Source: DATEDA01 sp963827595 (lineage in GTDB: Bacteria; Pseudomonadota; Gammaproteobacteria; Burkholderiales; SG8-39). From it: DNA of 64,000 nt. Every line of letters starts with the position of its first letter. The first letter of the stretch is position 1. The notes beneath the pieces were generated by a model. That model worked only from the letters and a program-made list of their open reading frames with translations. It ran no database searches and was not told the DNA's origin. Below, piece by piece: positions 1 to 9,850 of this stretch. The stretch covers positions 124,001-188,000 of the forward strand of contig CAWHBT010000001.1 in the NCBI GenBank assembly GCA_963827595.1, read 5' to 3'. Both the position numbers and the translations under genes were made by a program.

Positions 1-764
1 ACGAAGAAGCCGATCCAGGTGAGGTCGTCGAAGCCGGTGAAGCCCTGCTCGTTGACCGTCGGCACGTCCGGCAGCGCGGGCGAGCGCTGCGCGCTCGTGA
101 CCGCGATCGGCCGCAGCTTCCCGGACTTGACGTGCGGAATCGCGGGGGGCATCGACGTGCTCGACATCTGCGTCTGTCCGGCGACCGCGGCGCCGGCCGC
201 CTGGGCCGGCTGGTAGGGCACGTGGGTGATGTCGACCTTCGCGGCGGTCTTGATCCGCTCGACCGACAGATGCGTCGTGGTGCCGATCCCGGACGAGGCG
301 TAGGCGAGCGGCTGCTTGCGTGCGAGCTCGACCAGCTCCTGCAGGTTCTTCACCGGCACCGACGGGTTCACGGTGATGAGGTTCGGCGTGGTCGGCCCGA
401 GGACCACCGGCACGAAGTCCTTCATCGGATCGTAGCCGGCGTTCGCGTACAGGCTCGGGTTGACGGCGTACGCCACGCTGATGACGAGGACCGTGTATCC
501 GTCGGGCGCCGCGCGCTTGACCGCCTGCGCCGCGATGTTCCCGCCGGCGCCGGGACGGTTCTCGACCACGAACGACTGGGCGAGCCCCTCGGTGAGCTTC
601 GCCGCCACCAGGCGGCCGACGATGTCGGTGGAGCTCCCCGGGCCGAAGGCCACGACGAACTGCACCGGCCGCAGCTTCGGCCAGTCCTGGGCGGACCCCG
701 GCGTGGACCAGCCGGCCAGCAGCGCCGCGCCGACGCCCAAGGCCGCTGCAAGTATCGCTTTCAA
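1..764 (-). CDS. Bug-family (TctC) tripartite tricarboxylate receptor, 3' end cut by window
   Basis: Periplasmic solute-binding protein of the Bug/TctC family, which bind small carboxylates. It starts at a TTG (762-764) behind a GAGGAGGGG ribosome site. The N-terminus is a signal peptide of about 26 residues ending near GSAQ. Family landmarks follow: the VAFGPGSSTDIVGR loop, VVENRPGAGGNIAA, the RAAPDGYT segment, and SPALPDVPTVNEQG late in the visible part. The C-terminus lies beyond base 1. No TctA or TctB permease is nearby, which is usual for this family. It diverges from the FAH-family gene, so both may share the 115-bp spacer for promoters. The ligand cannot be read from sequence. Confidence 0.9.
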   Translation of the reverse strand, partial: MKAILAAALGVGAALLAGWSTPGSAQDWPKLRPVQFVVAFGPGSSTDIVGRLVAAKLTEGLAQSFVVENRPGAGGNIAAQAVKRAAPDGYTVLVISVAYAVNPSLYANAGYDPMKDFVPVVLGPTTPNLITVNPSVPVKNLQELVELARKQPLAYASSGIGTTTHLSVERIKTAAKVDITHVPYQPAQAAGAAVAGQTQMSSTSMPPAIPHVKSGKLRPIAVTSAQRSPALPDVPTVNEQGFTGFDDLTWIGFF

Positions 765-879
765 TCGCCCCTCCTCGAGCGCTTTGGACGTTGAACGGTA
801 GCACAACCGGCCGCCTCTTTGACACGCCGCAACCGCCCGGCGATCATGCCGGCTCTGCGACACTCAAGGAGCGACCCGC

Positions 880-1743
880 ATGCGCATCGTGTCCTTCGAA
901 GCCGACGGTTCGCCGCGGCTCGGCGTCGTGAGCGGCGACACGGTGGTGGATCTCGCACAGGCCGCGCCCGAGCTGCCGCGCGACCTCCTCGCTTTGATCA
1001 ACCGCGACGGCGGGCTCGCCGCGGCCGCGGCGGCCGCGAAGCGCGCGCCCAAGACCGCGGCCCGGCAGCTCGACGGCCTCAAGCTCCTGCCCCCGATCGC
1101 CAACCCCGGGAAGATTCCTTGTCTCGGCCTGAACTACGCGGACCACGCGGCCGAAGGCGGCCACCAGAAGCCGACCTATCCGAGCCTGTTCATGCGTTGC
1201 AACACGAGCCTCGTGGCCCACGGCGCGCCGATCGTGCGGCCGCAGTGCTCGGTCCAGCTCGACTACGAGGCCGAGCTCGCCGTCATCATCGGGCGCCGCG
1301 GCCGGCACGTGCGCGAGGCGGACGCGCTCGCGCACGTCGCCGGCTACGCGTGCTTCAACGACGCGTCGGTCCGCGACTACCAGCGCAAGACCACGCAGTG
1401 GACGATGGGCAAGAACTTCGACGCGACCGGCGCGTTCGGGCCGTGGTTCGTGTCCGCCGACGAGCTGCCCCCCGGCGCCGCGGGGCTCGCGATCCGCTCG
1501 CGGCTGAACGGCCAGGTGATGCAGAACGCGAACACGAACGACATGCTGTTCCCGGTCGCCGAGACCATTGCGATCCTCACCGAGGGGATGACGCTCGAGC
1601 CCGGCGACGTGATCGCGACCGGCACGCCCGCCGGTGTCGGGCACGCGCGCAAGCCCCCCGTCTGGATGAAGGACGGCGACGTCATCGAGGTCGACATCGA
1701 GGGTGTCGGGGTGCTCCGGAACCCGATCCGCGACGAGGGCTGA
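880..1743 (+). CDS. fumarylacetoacetate hydrolase (FAH) family protein
   Basis: Cytoplasmic metal-dependent hydrolase, decarboxylase or isomerase of the FAH superfamily, 287 residues, a normal length. The ATG follows an AAGGAG site. The N-terminal part is the family's substrate-shaping region. The catalytic C-terminal fold shows GLNYADHAAEGG, the metal-ligand stretch LDYEAELAVIIGRR, and the closing TGTPAGVGHA and VIEVDIEGVGVLRNPI. Family members act on acylpyruvates, fumarylacetoacetate or homoprotocatechuate intermediates. The exact substrate is not evident. It is followed after 12 bp by a DctP-like binding protein and then an ABC-type receptor, so it may belong to a catabolic operon for an imported acid. 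Confidence 0.9.
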   Translation: MRIVSFEADGSPRLGVVSGDTVVDLAQAAPELPRDLLALINRDGGLAAAAAAAKRAPKTAARQLDGLKLLPPIANPGKIPCLGLNYADHAAEGGHQKPTYPSLFMRCNTSLVAHGAPIVRPQCSVQLDYEAELAVIIGRRGRHVREADALAHVAGYACFNDASVRDYQRKTTQWTMGKNFDATGAFGPWFVSADELPPGAAGLAIRSRLNGQVMQNANTNDMLFPVAETIAILTEGMTLEPGDVIATGTPAGVGHARKPPVWMKDGDVIEVDIEGVGVLRNPIRDEG

Positions 1744-1755
1744 CGCGCCGGGCGC

Positions 1756-2709
1756 ATGGCGAGCGAGAGCGCGCCGCGCTGGGCGGGACGTCAGTTCCAC
1801 AACCAGCCGGTGGCGAGCCACACCCACGGGTTCCTCGTGGACCTGTGGGACGAGGTCCGGCGCGACACCGGCGGCGCCCTCGCCATCGAAGTCCACGCCG
1901 AGAACGGCGGCATCGCCGGGTCCGACCCGGCGGCGCTGCGCCTGCTCGTCGAGGGCGGGCTCGAGTTCATGACCCTCATGGGCGGCCTCATCGGGCAGGT
2001 CGTGCCGGTAGCCGAGATCCAGGGCGTGCCGTTCGCGTTCGCGAGCCACGCGCAGGTCCACACGGCGATGCAGGGCGAGCTCGGGGAGCATCTCCGCAGG
2101 GAGATGGCCGCGAAGGGAATCCACGGCTTCCGCTACGGCGTCCTCGAGAACGGTTTCCGCCATGTCGTCTCGGTGCAGCGTCCGGTGCGCACGGTGGACG
2201 ACCTCGCCGGCTACCGGATGCGGATTCCCGCCGGCCGGATGTTCGACGACCTCTTCCGCGCGCTCGGCGCCGAGCCGGTGGTCGTCAACATCCGCGAGCT
2301 CTACGCCGCGCTCGAGGACGGTCGCGTCGACGGGCAGGAGAACCCGCTCGCGATCATCGAGGTGAACCGCCTGTACGAAGTGTCGAAGTACGTGAGTCTC
2401 ACCGGGCACATGTGGTCGGGGTTCAACCTGATCGGGAACCTCACGTTCTGGGAGCGGCTTCCTGCGGACGTGCAGGAGACGGTGAACCGCAGCGTGGCGA
2501 AGCACGCCGCGCGGCAGCGGGCGTACACTGAGGAATTCAACCGGAGCCTCGAGGCGAAGCTCGCGACCGAGCGCGGAATGGTCTTCAACCGCGCCGCTGC
2601 GGCGAGCTTCCGGAAGGCGCTGTCGGCGGACTTCTACGGCCGCTGGCGACGCGAGTTCGGAGACACGGCCTGGAGCCTGCTCGAGGCGTCGGCCGGAAAG
2701 CTTTCTTGA
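1756..2709 (+). CDS. TRAP-type DctP-family substrate-binding protein without signal peptide
   Basis: 317-residue protein with the DctP (TRAP periplasmic receptor) fold: an N-terminal binding lobe, FAFASHAQVHTAMQGELG, the LAGYRMRIPAGRMFDDLF segment with the conserved arginine region, and the late INIRELYAALEDGRVDGQENP block typical of the family (here VVNIRELYAAL). The domain begins at about residue 9, and no hydrophobic export signal precedes it. The only upstream in-frame ATG candidates lie inside the preceding FAH gene. No DctQ or DctM permease is adjacent. Either the true start lies elsewhere or the protein is cytoplasmic and no longer serves transport. It sits 12 bp after the FAH gene. 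Confidence 0.85.
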   Translation: MASESAPRWAGRQFHNQPVASHTHGFLVDLWDEVRRDTGGALAIEVHAENGGIAGSDPAALRLLVEGGLEFMTLMGGLIGQVVPVAEIQGVPFAFASHAQVHTAMQGELGEHLRREMAAKGIHGFRYGVLENGFRHVVSVQRPVRTVDDLAGYRMRIPAGRMFDDLFRALGAEPVVVNIRELYAALEDGRVDGQENPLAIIEVNRLYEVSKYVSLTGHMWSGFNLIGNLTFWERLPADVQETVNRSVAKHAARQRAYTEEFNRSLEAKLATERGMVFNRAAAASFRKALSADFYGRWRREFGDTAWSLLEASAGKLS

Positions 2710-2729
2710 CACAAGAGGAGGAGCAGACC

Positions 2730-3767
2730 ATGAACAAACGCATCCGCGGATGGACCGGCGCTGTCGTCGCGACGCTGGCGCTTGGCTACGGCGCGCTCGC
2801 CGGCGCGCAGGCGCTGCCGACGCTCGACTTCGTCATCGTCGACAACCTCGGCCACCTGCCGATGATCGTCGGCGTCGAGAAGGGCCTGTTCAAGCAGCAC
2901 GGCGTCGACGTCCGGCTGAAGATCGTCAAGTCGGGCACCGAGATCGTGAACGCGCTCAAGAAGAACGAGGTCCAGGGCGGGAACATGAGCGTGACGACGT
3001 TCATCAAGGGCCGCCAGGGTGGCGAGCCGGTGACGGTGTTTGCGCTGGCGATGAACGACGCCACGCGGGCCAACGCCGACGATCCGCTGGCGATCATCGC
3101 CCGCAAGGACTCGGGGATCAAGGCGGGCGACCTCAAGACGCTGAAGGGCAAGAAGGTCGGCGTGTGGTTCGAGCAGACGCCCGACGAGTACCTGAAGATC
3201 GCGCTCGACAAGGCCGGCCTCAAGAAGGGCGAAGTCGAGCTCGTCAACATCACGAGCAATCCGGCGCTGGTCCCCAATCTCGCCGAGGGCAAGGTGGACG
3301 CGGTGGTGTCGCTCGAGCCGTGGAACACCCTCATCCTCGACAAGGTTCCCGGCGCGTACGTCGTGCAGCGCGGTGGCGGCTACATGTCCTACATGATGGT
3401 CGCGACCTTCCAGGACAGCCTGCTAAAGAGCAACCCCGACCTCGCCAGGAAGTTCGCCGAGGGCCTGGCCGCGGCGTCCTACGCGACCCGGCAGAACCGC
3501 GACGAGGCGATCGAGATCTTCGCCAAGGTCGTGCCCGGGGTGGATGTGGCGACCGCCAAGAAGGCGGTGCGGCACATCAGCTACGACCCGCGCATCTCCT
3601 CGGCCAGCATGAGCGCCTTCGACGCCGCCCAGGACTCGCTGATCCGGCTCGGCTCGGGCAGCGCCGACAAGAAGCTCGACCTGAAGCAGGTCGTCGTGGT
3701 CTCGTACATGCGGGACGTCGAGAAGTCGCACCCGCAGTACTTCTCGGACCTCAAGAAGGTGAACTAA
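2730..3767 (+). CDS. ABC transporter substrate-binding protein, NMT1/SsuA-like
   Basis: Periplasmic receptor of the NMT1/THI5 and nitrate/sulfonate/taurine class, 345 residues. I chose the ATG at 2730, behind AAGAGGAGGAG, over an upstream TTG that overlaps the previous stop. A signal peptide occupies about residues 1-27 and ends GALAGAQA. The mature part begins LPTLDFVIVDNLGHLPMIVGVEKGLF, the usual SsuA-type opening. GKKVGVWFEQTPDEYLKIAL and LAEGKVDAVVSLEPWN are the hinge and ligand-lobe motifs. No ATP-binding or permease gene is next to it, so the partner must be elsewhere. The ligand is unknown. It ends in a strong inverted repeat facing a convergent gene. Confidence 0.88.
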   Translation: MNKRIRGWTGAVVATLALGYGALAGAQALPTLDFVIVDNLGHLPMIVGVEKGLFKQHGVDVRLKIVKSGTEIVNALKKNEVQGGNMSVTTFIKGRQGGEPVTVFALAMNDATRANADDPLAIIARKDSGIKAGDLKTLKGKKVGVWFEQTPDEYLKIALDKAGLKKGEVELVNITSNPALVPNLAEGKVDAVVSLEPWNTLILDKVPGAYVVQRGGGYMSYMMVATFQDSLLKSNPDLARKFAEGLAAASYATRQNRDEAIEIFAKVVPGVDVATAKKAVRHISYDPRISSASMSAFDAAQDSLIRLGSGSADKKLDLKQVVVVSYMRDVEKSHPQYFSDLKKVN

Positions 3768-3780
3768 CAGCGCCGGCCGC

Positions 3781-3805
3781 GCGCCGGCGTGCGTTGCGCC
3801 GGCGC
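3781..3805. terminator. inverted repeat between convergent genes
   Basis: GCGCCGGCG (3781-3789), a 7-base loop, then CGCCGGCGC (3797-3805): a perfect 9-bp stem between the stops of two convergent genes. There is no T-run on either side, so it may act as a bidirectional barrier or Rho-assisted terminator rather than a classical intrinsic one. Confidence 0.5.
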
Positions 3806-3822
3806 GGGTCCACGGCGGCGTA

Positions 3823-4698
3823 TCAGTAGAACGCGTCGTGCCCGGGCGTGTACGAGCGCTGGGTCTGCGCGGGGTTCCGGTTGACGAGCGGCCGGGCGAA
3901 GAGCGGGTGCGTGAGGCTCCGCACCTCGTGCTCGAGCGTGAAGAGCGCCTTGCCCGAATCCGGGTCGACGATCTCCTTGAACCGGTACTGCCACGGGTCG
4001 CTTTCCTCGAAGACGAGGCCGCGCTCGAGGAGCCTGCGGTGCGGCCCGGCGAAGTCCGCGACGTAGATCGCGACGTGGTGGCCGTCGTACTCGGCGATCG
4101 GCGCGGTCGTCTCCCGGTAGACGAGCTCCTGGCGCGGTCCGACGCAAGCGTGCGCGGCGCCGTCTTCGACCCGCGCCGGCGCATCCATGATCTCCCGGTA
4201 GAAGCGCGCGATGCCCTCGGCCGTGCCGGTCGGCACCGGCAGCTCCACGTAGGGGATCGCGAGGCGTCGGTCGCCGAAGCGCGGATCGGGCGCGTGGATC
4301 CGGAACCGGTTGCCCCACGGGCAGGTCGCCTCGACCGTCTCGCCGCGGCGCGCGAACGCGTAGCGCGTGCCGGCGAGCTTCGACTTCATGCTCTCGAACC
4401 GCGCCATCAGCTCGTCGAGGTCCGGCACCACCACGCCGATCACGCCGCGCAGGACGTTCGGCGCGCCGGTCGGCATGTGGAACTGGTTGCGTCCGACGTT
4501 GAACCACATGTTGACGTCGATGATGTGCAGGTACGGATCGCGCGTGAGCCCCAGCCCGCCGACGTAAAACAGCGTCGCGATCCGCTGGTCGTCCTGGCGC
4601 AGGTTGACGTGCTCGAGCAGCACGATGTTGCCGACGCTCTCGGCGGCACGGTCGAAGGTCTGCGGGCGGGGGGCGTTCATCTTCTCGGGTGCGTTCAT
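3823..4698 (-). CDS. VOC (glyoxalase/dioxygenase fold) family protein
   Basis: 291-residue protein with two vicinal-oxygen-chelate modules. The first starts IVLLEHVNLRQDDQRIATLFYVGGLGL and ends GVIGVVVPDLDELMARF plus CPWGNRFRIHAP. The second covers IPYVELPVPTGTAEGIARFYREIMDAPA to HHVAIYVADFAGPHRRLLERGL. Members are lyases, isomerases or extradiol dioxygenases, or serve as binding proteins. I cannot assign the reaction or confirm the metal ligands. The ATG at 4698 lies 5 bp beyond the stop of the upstream Bug gene, so translation is probably coupled. It is the last gene of the minus-strand run Bug, Ldh_2, Bug, VOC. Confidence 0.8.
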   Translation of the reverse strand: MNAPEKMNAPRPQTFDRAAESVGNIVLLEHVNLRQDDQRIATLFYVGGLGLTRDPYLHIIDVNMWFNVGRNQFHMPTGAPNVLRGVIGVVVPDLDELMARFESMKSKLAGTRYAFARRGETVEATCPWGNRFRIHAPDPRFGDRRLAIPYVELPVPTGTAEGIARFYREIMDAPARVEDGAAHACVGPRQELVYRETTAPIAEYDGHHVAIYVADFAGPHRRLLERGLVFEESDPWQYRFKEIVDPDSGKALFTLEHEVRSLTHPLFARPLVNRNPAQTQRSYTPGHDAFY

Positions 4699-4703
4699 GA
4701 TGC

Positions 4704-5660
4704 TCACTCCATCGTGATGCCGGCGCGCTTGACGACCTCGCCCATCCGCTTGAGCCCGGCGTCGGTCCACTGCGTGACCTGCTCCGGCGGCGAGCCGATC
4801 GGCTCGAGCCCGATCGCGATCAGCTTCTCCCGCACGCCGGGATCGTTCACCGCCTTCACGGTCTCGGCGTGCAGCCGGTCGACGATCGGTTTCGGCGTCC
4901 CGACCGGCACCATGATCGCGGCCCACGTGAACCAGTCGAACCCCGGCACGCCGGCCTCGGCCATGGTCGGGACGTCCGGCAGCAGCGGGGAACGCTTGGG
5001 GCTGGGCACGGCAAGCGCGCGGACCTTGCCGGACTTGATGTGCGGCAGCAGGATCGACACCGCGCCGAGGTGCATCTGGACCTGCCCGGGGATCACGTCG
5101 AGCGCCGCCTGGGTCGCGCCGCGATAGGGAATGTGGACGAGGTAGGTGCCGGTGGCCGCCTTGAACGTCTCGGCCGCGAAGTGCTGCGGGCTGCCGACGC
5201 CGCCCGAGGAGTAGTCGAGCTTGCCCGGTCGGCTCTTCGCCAGCGCCACGAACTCGCCGACGTTCTTCGCCGGCACCTCGTTGTTCACCACCATCACCCA
5301 GTGGATCCCGGCGACGATGCTCACCGGCACGAAATCCTTGACCGGATCGTAGGGCACCTTCCGGAGGCTCGGGATCATCGTGAGGATGCTGTCGTTCAGC
5401 ACGCCGAGGGTGTAGCCGTCCGGGGCGGCGCGCTTGACCCGCTCGGCGCCGATCATCCCCGCGGCCCCGGGCTGGTTCTCGACGACGATCTGGCGGCCCA
5501 GGTTCTGGGACATCCGTTCCGTGACGATGCGCAGCATGGCGTCGACCGCGCTGCCCGCCTGCAGGGGCATCAGCATCTGGATCGGCTTCGCCGGATAGTC
5601 CTGCGCCGCGGCCGGGACCGCCGCCCCGAGCAGCGCCGCCGCAAGCAAGTTGCGCATCAT
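4704..5660 (-). CDS. Bug-family (TctC) tripartite tricarboxylate receptor
   Basis: 318-residue periplasmic carboxylate receptor. The start is the first of two adjacent ATGs behind GGAGGGAGATC. The signal peptide ends AVPAAAQ at about residue 20. Landmarks are LMPLQAGSAVDAMLRIV, VVENQPGAAGMIGAERVKRAAPDGYT, HIPYRGATQAALDVIPGQVQM, and SPLLPDVPTMAEAGVPGF. It sits 29 bp after the Ldh_2-type dehydrogenase and 5 bp before the VOC gene. The operon layout suggests that the captured acid is handled by one of these enzymes. No permease genes accompany it, as is common for the large Bug families of Bordetella and relatives. Confidence 0.9.
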   Translation of the reverse strand: MMRNLLAAALLGAAVPAAAQDYPAKPIQMLMPLQAGSAVDAMLRIVTERMSQNLGRQIVVENQPGAAGMIGAERVKRAAPDGYTLGVLNDSILTMIPSLRKVPYDPVKDFVPVSIVAGIHWVMVVNNEVPAKNVGEFVALAKSRPGKLDYSSGGVGSPQHFAAETFKAATGTYLVHIPYRGATQAALDVIPGQVQMHLGAVSILLPHIKSGKVRALAVPSPKRSPLLPDVPTMAEAGVPGFDWFTWAAIMVPVGTPKPIVDRLHAETVKAVNDPGVREKLIAIGLEPIGSPPEQVTQWTDAGLKRMGEVVKRAGITME

Positions 5661-5689
5661 GATCTCCCTCCTCCGGTGTCCGACCCCGA

Positions 5690-6754
5690 TCATGCCGCAA
5701 GCGCCGCGATCCCGAGTTCGCCCGCGACCTTGTCTAGCGCGGTCTTGAGCGGCGGTGGAATCGGCACGCCCGCTGCGGTGCGCGCCGAATACTTCTCGCT
5801 GCTCCGCTCGCCGGGAACGGTGATCCGCTCGACCCCCGGCAGGCATTCCGAGCCGCGAAGGTCGTGCACCACGCGGTCAACGCGCTGTCGGAACTCGGTC
5901 GGATCGCCGAACGCCCCCGGGTCGATCGCTACGATCGCGTGCCCGGTGTTGGTGACCGACGAATCGTCGGCGTTGAAGTCGATCACGTCGCGCCCCATCG
6001 CAGCGCCGTTCAGGGTGCCGGCGAGTAGCCCGAGCACGAGCGCCAGGCCGTAGCCCTTGTACCCGGCCTCCATCCCGCCGAGCGGGAGCGCGAGGCCCTC
6101 GTTCGCACGCTTGGCGTCGGTGAGCGGGCGGCCCTCGCGGTCGATCATCCAGCCCTCGGGCATCGGCTTGCCCTGCTGGGCGTAGGTCTTGATCTTGCCG
6201 AACGCCGCCACCGTGGTGGCCATGTCGAGCACAACCATCGGCTCGTCGAGCGTGGGGATGGCGACCGCGATCGGGTTGGTCGAGAGCAGCAGCTCGAGCC
6301 CGCCCCAGGGCGCGAGGTGGTTCGCGTTGCCGACGCAGAAGTAGAGCCCGCACATCCCGGCCGCCGCCGCCATGCGCGCGTAGAGCAGCGCCGGCCCCGC
6401 GTGATTGCTCATGCGCACGCCGACCCAGGCGACGCCGCTCGCGCGCGCCTTCTCGACCGCGGTGCGCGTGGCGAAGTGCATCACGAGGTGCCCCATGCCG
6501 TTGTCGCCGTCGACGACCGCCATGCCGGGCTTGTCGCGCACCACCCGAATGTTCGGCTTGAGGTTGACGCCGCCGGCGCGGATGCGGCGGACGTAGTGCG
6601 GCACCCGGAACACGCCGTGGCCGTCGGCGCCGAAAAGGTCGGCCTGGGTCATCAGCTCCGCGACGAGGCGCGCGTCGGTCTCCGGCATCCCGACGGCGCG
6701 GAAGGCCGCGGTGATGAACTGCCGCAGCCGCTCGGCGGGGACTGAAACGGTCAT
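5690..6754 (-). CDS. Ldh_2 family malate/L-lactate/ureidoglycolate dehydrogenase
   Basis: 354-residue NAD(P)-dependent 2-hydroxyacid dehydrogenase of the malate/L-lactate dehydrogenase family, whose members include YlbC, AllD and ComC. It is unrelated to classical Rossmann malate dehydrogenase. Visible landmarks are DLFGADGHGVFRVPHYVRRI near residues 39-58, VRMSNHAGPALLYARMAA with the conserved S-N-H, STNPIAVAIP, VVLDMATTVAAFGKI, and the GYKGYGLALVLGLLAG block. Substrates in the family include malate, sulfolactate, ureidoglycolate and 2,3-diketogulonate, and the exact one is open. It lies between two Bug receptors in one minus-strand transcript (gaps 57 and 29 bp), so an organic hydroxyacid substrate is likely. 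Confidence 0.9.
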   Translation of the reverse strand: MTVSVPAERLRQFITAAFRAVGMPETDARLVAELMTQADLFGADGHGVFRVPHYVRRIRAGGVNLKPNIRVVRDKPGMAVVDGDNGMGHLVMHFATRTAVEKARASGVAWVGVRMSNHAGPALLYARMAAAAGMCGLYFCVGNANHLAPWGGLELLLSTNPIAVAIPTLDEPMVVLDMATTVAAFGKIKTYAQQGKPMPEGWMIDREGRPLTDAKRANEGLALPLGGMEAGYKGYGLALVLGLLAGTLNGAAMGRDVIDFNADDSSVTNTGHAIVAIDPGAFGDPTEFRQRVDRVVHDLRGSECLPGVERITVPGERSSEKYSARTAAGVPIPPPLKTALDKVAGELGIAALAA

Positions 6755-6811
6755 TGCGGTTGCGAATCTAGCGCGTGCGAGCGCCCGGGTAAAGCCAGTG
6801 CCAGGCGTCCG

Positions 6812-7780
6812 TCAGTTCGGCTGGATATTCCCGCGCTGGACCACCGTGGTCCAGCGATCGACCTCGGCCTTCATGAACGCGCCGAACTCCTCGGGCGTGC
6901 TCGCGACGACATCGAAGCCGATCCCGTTCAGGCGCTCGCGGATCTCGGGCGAGCGCAACGCCTTCACCGCGGCGTCGTTCAACTTGAGGACGACCTCGCG
7001 CGGCGTCTTGATCGGCGCGCCGGCCGCCTGCCACGAGGTCACGACGAGCTCGGGGAAACCCGCCTCCGCCATGGTCGGCACGTCGGGCAGCGCCGGATTC
7101 CGCGTCTTCGCGGTGACCGCGAGCGCGCGGATCTTGCCGGCCTTGAGCTGGGTCGCGACGGTGCCGAGGTTCTGGAACGAGGCGTCGACCTGCCCGCCGA
7201 GCAGATCGGTCACCACCGCCGCGCCGCCCTTGTAGGGGACGTGGATGCCGCTCGAGTTGGTCAGCTGGGTGAACAGCTCGAAGGTCAGGTGGTCGGACGA
7301 GCCGCTGCCGCTCGAGCCGAACGAGATCTTGCCCGGGTTCTTCAGCATCTGGTCGAGGAGCTCCTTGCCGGTCTTCGCCGGGAACCCGAGCTTCGTCACC
7401 AGGACGTTCGGCGTCGTCACCGCGAGCGTGATCGGGGCGAAGTCGCGCACCGGGTTGTAGCGCAGGTCCTTGAACAGCGCGGCGTTGATCGAGAACACGC
7501 CGATCGAGCCGACGAGGATCGTGTAGCCGTCGGGCTCGGCCCTGGCGACGAACTCGGCGGCGATCGCGCCGTTCGCGCCCGGCTTGTTCTCGACCACGGC
7601 CGGCTGGCCGAGGTATTCCTGGAACTTCGACCCGATGGCGCGGCCGACGGTGTCCGACGGCCCGCCCGGCACGAACGGGATGACGATCTTGATGGGTTTC
7701 GTGGGGTACGCCTGGCCGTGCGCAGCGCTCGCCAGCGCCGTGGCGAGCAGCGCGACGGCGAAACCGATCGTCGACTTCAT
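6812..7780 (-). CDS. Bug-family (TctC) tripartite tricarboxylate receptor
   Basis: 322-residue periplasmic receptor, first gene of the minus-strand operon. The ATG has a GGAGAAAACA leader. The signal peptide runs to about residue 22 (ASAAHGQ). Family blocks are VIPFVPGGPSDTVGRAIGSKF, VVENKPGANGAIAAEFVARAEPDGYT, HVPYKGGAAVVTDLLGGQVDA and NPALPDVPTMAEAGFPEL. It diverges from the IlvD/Edd dehydratase across 132 bp that must hold both promoters. This pairing suggests a sugar-acid or hydroxyacid ligand shared with that enzyme, which is inference only. No permease is present. Confidence 0.9.
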   Translation of the reverse strand: MKSTIGFAVALLATALASAAHGQAYPTKPIKIVIPFVPGGPSDTVGRAIGSKFQEYLGQPAVVENKPGANGAIAAEFVARAEPDGYTILVGSIGVFSINAALFKDLRYNPVRDFAPITLAVTTPNVLVTKLGFPAKTGKELLDQMLKNPGKISFGSSGSGSSDHLTFELFTQLTNSSGIHVPYKGGAAVVTDLLGGQVDASFQNLGTVATQLKAGKIRALAVTAKTRNPALPDVPTMAEAGFPELVVTSWQAAGAPIKTPREVVLKLNDAAVKALRSPEIRERLNGIGFDVVASTPEEFGAFMKAEVDRWTTVVQRGNIQPN

Positions 7781-7912
7781 TGTTTTCTCCAGTTCACGGG
7801 GCGGCACGGAGTTTAATCGTTTCGCGAAGTGCCTGGTGCTCCAAGGCCTACGGAGCCCCGCGCAACAGCGACTCCGGATCGCTCGCCTCTTGGACGTAGA
7901 ATTGCGATCGCC

Positions 7913-9643
<1,731 letters not shown>

Positions 9644-9666
9644 CGCGCGGCCCATAAAAGCGCCAC

Positions 9667-9682
9667 GGGGGCCGAAGCCCCC
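9667..9682 (-). terminator. hairpin downstream of the small secreted-protein gene
   Basis: GGGGGC, loop CGAA, GCCCCC: a perfect 6-bp stem with a four-base loop lying just past the stop of the minus-strand small gene. Read on the minus strand it is followed within ten bases by a short T-run (CTTTTA), which fits a modest intrinsic terminator. It is also only 23 bp past the stop of the plus-strand dehydratase, so it may serve both. Confidence 0.5.
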
Positions 9683-9709
9683 GCGGGTTGCAAGGCGTGA
9701 GTTCGGCCC

Positions 9710-9850
9710 CTACTTGCGGGCATCAGCCAGGCACTTCTCCTTCTCGGTGCCCGTCAGCTTGTCGCACTTCGCAGGATCGCCTTGCGCATAGGCGCCCGCC
9801 ACGAACCCGGCGAACAGGGTGGCCACCAACGCTTTGAGGAAGAGTCGCAT
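9710..9850 (-). CDS. small secreted protein with a two-cysteine core (46 aa)
   Basis: 46 codons, ATG at 9850 behind AAAGGAGAAAT. Residues 1-22 are a clear signal peptide: positive start MRLFLK, hydrophobic core, cleavage after GAYA. The mature 24-residue peptide is highly charged and holds just two cysteines, Cys29 and Cys40, separated by a lysine- and glutamate-rich loop. The arrangement suggests a helical hairpin with one disulfide formed in the periplasm. I do not recognise a named family. It stands alone between convergent and same-strand neighbours, with its own ribosome site and a hairpin downstream, so it is probably a separate unit. Confidence 0.7.
   Translation of the reverse strand: MRLFLKALVATLFAGFVAGAYAQGDPAKCDKLTGTEKEKCLADARK

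Noticed and set aside
844..2712. 622-codon minus-strand ORF opposite the FAH and DctP-like genes
   Set aside because: Arginine-, glycine- and histidine-rich shadow of two well-supported plus-strand genes; no family features.
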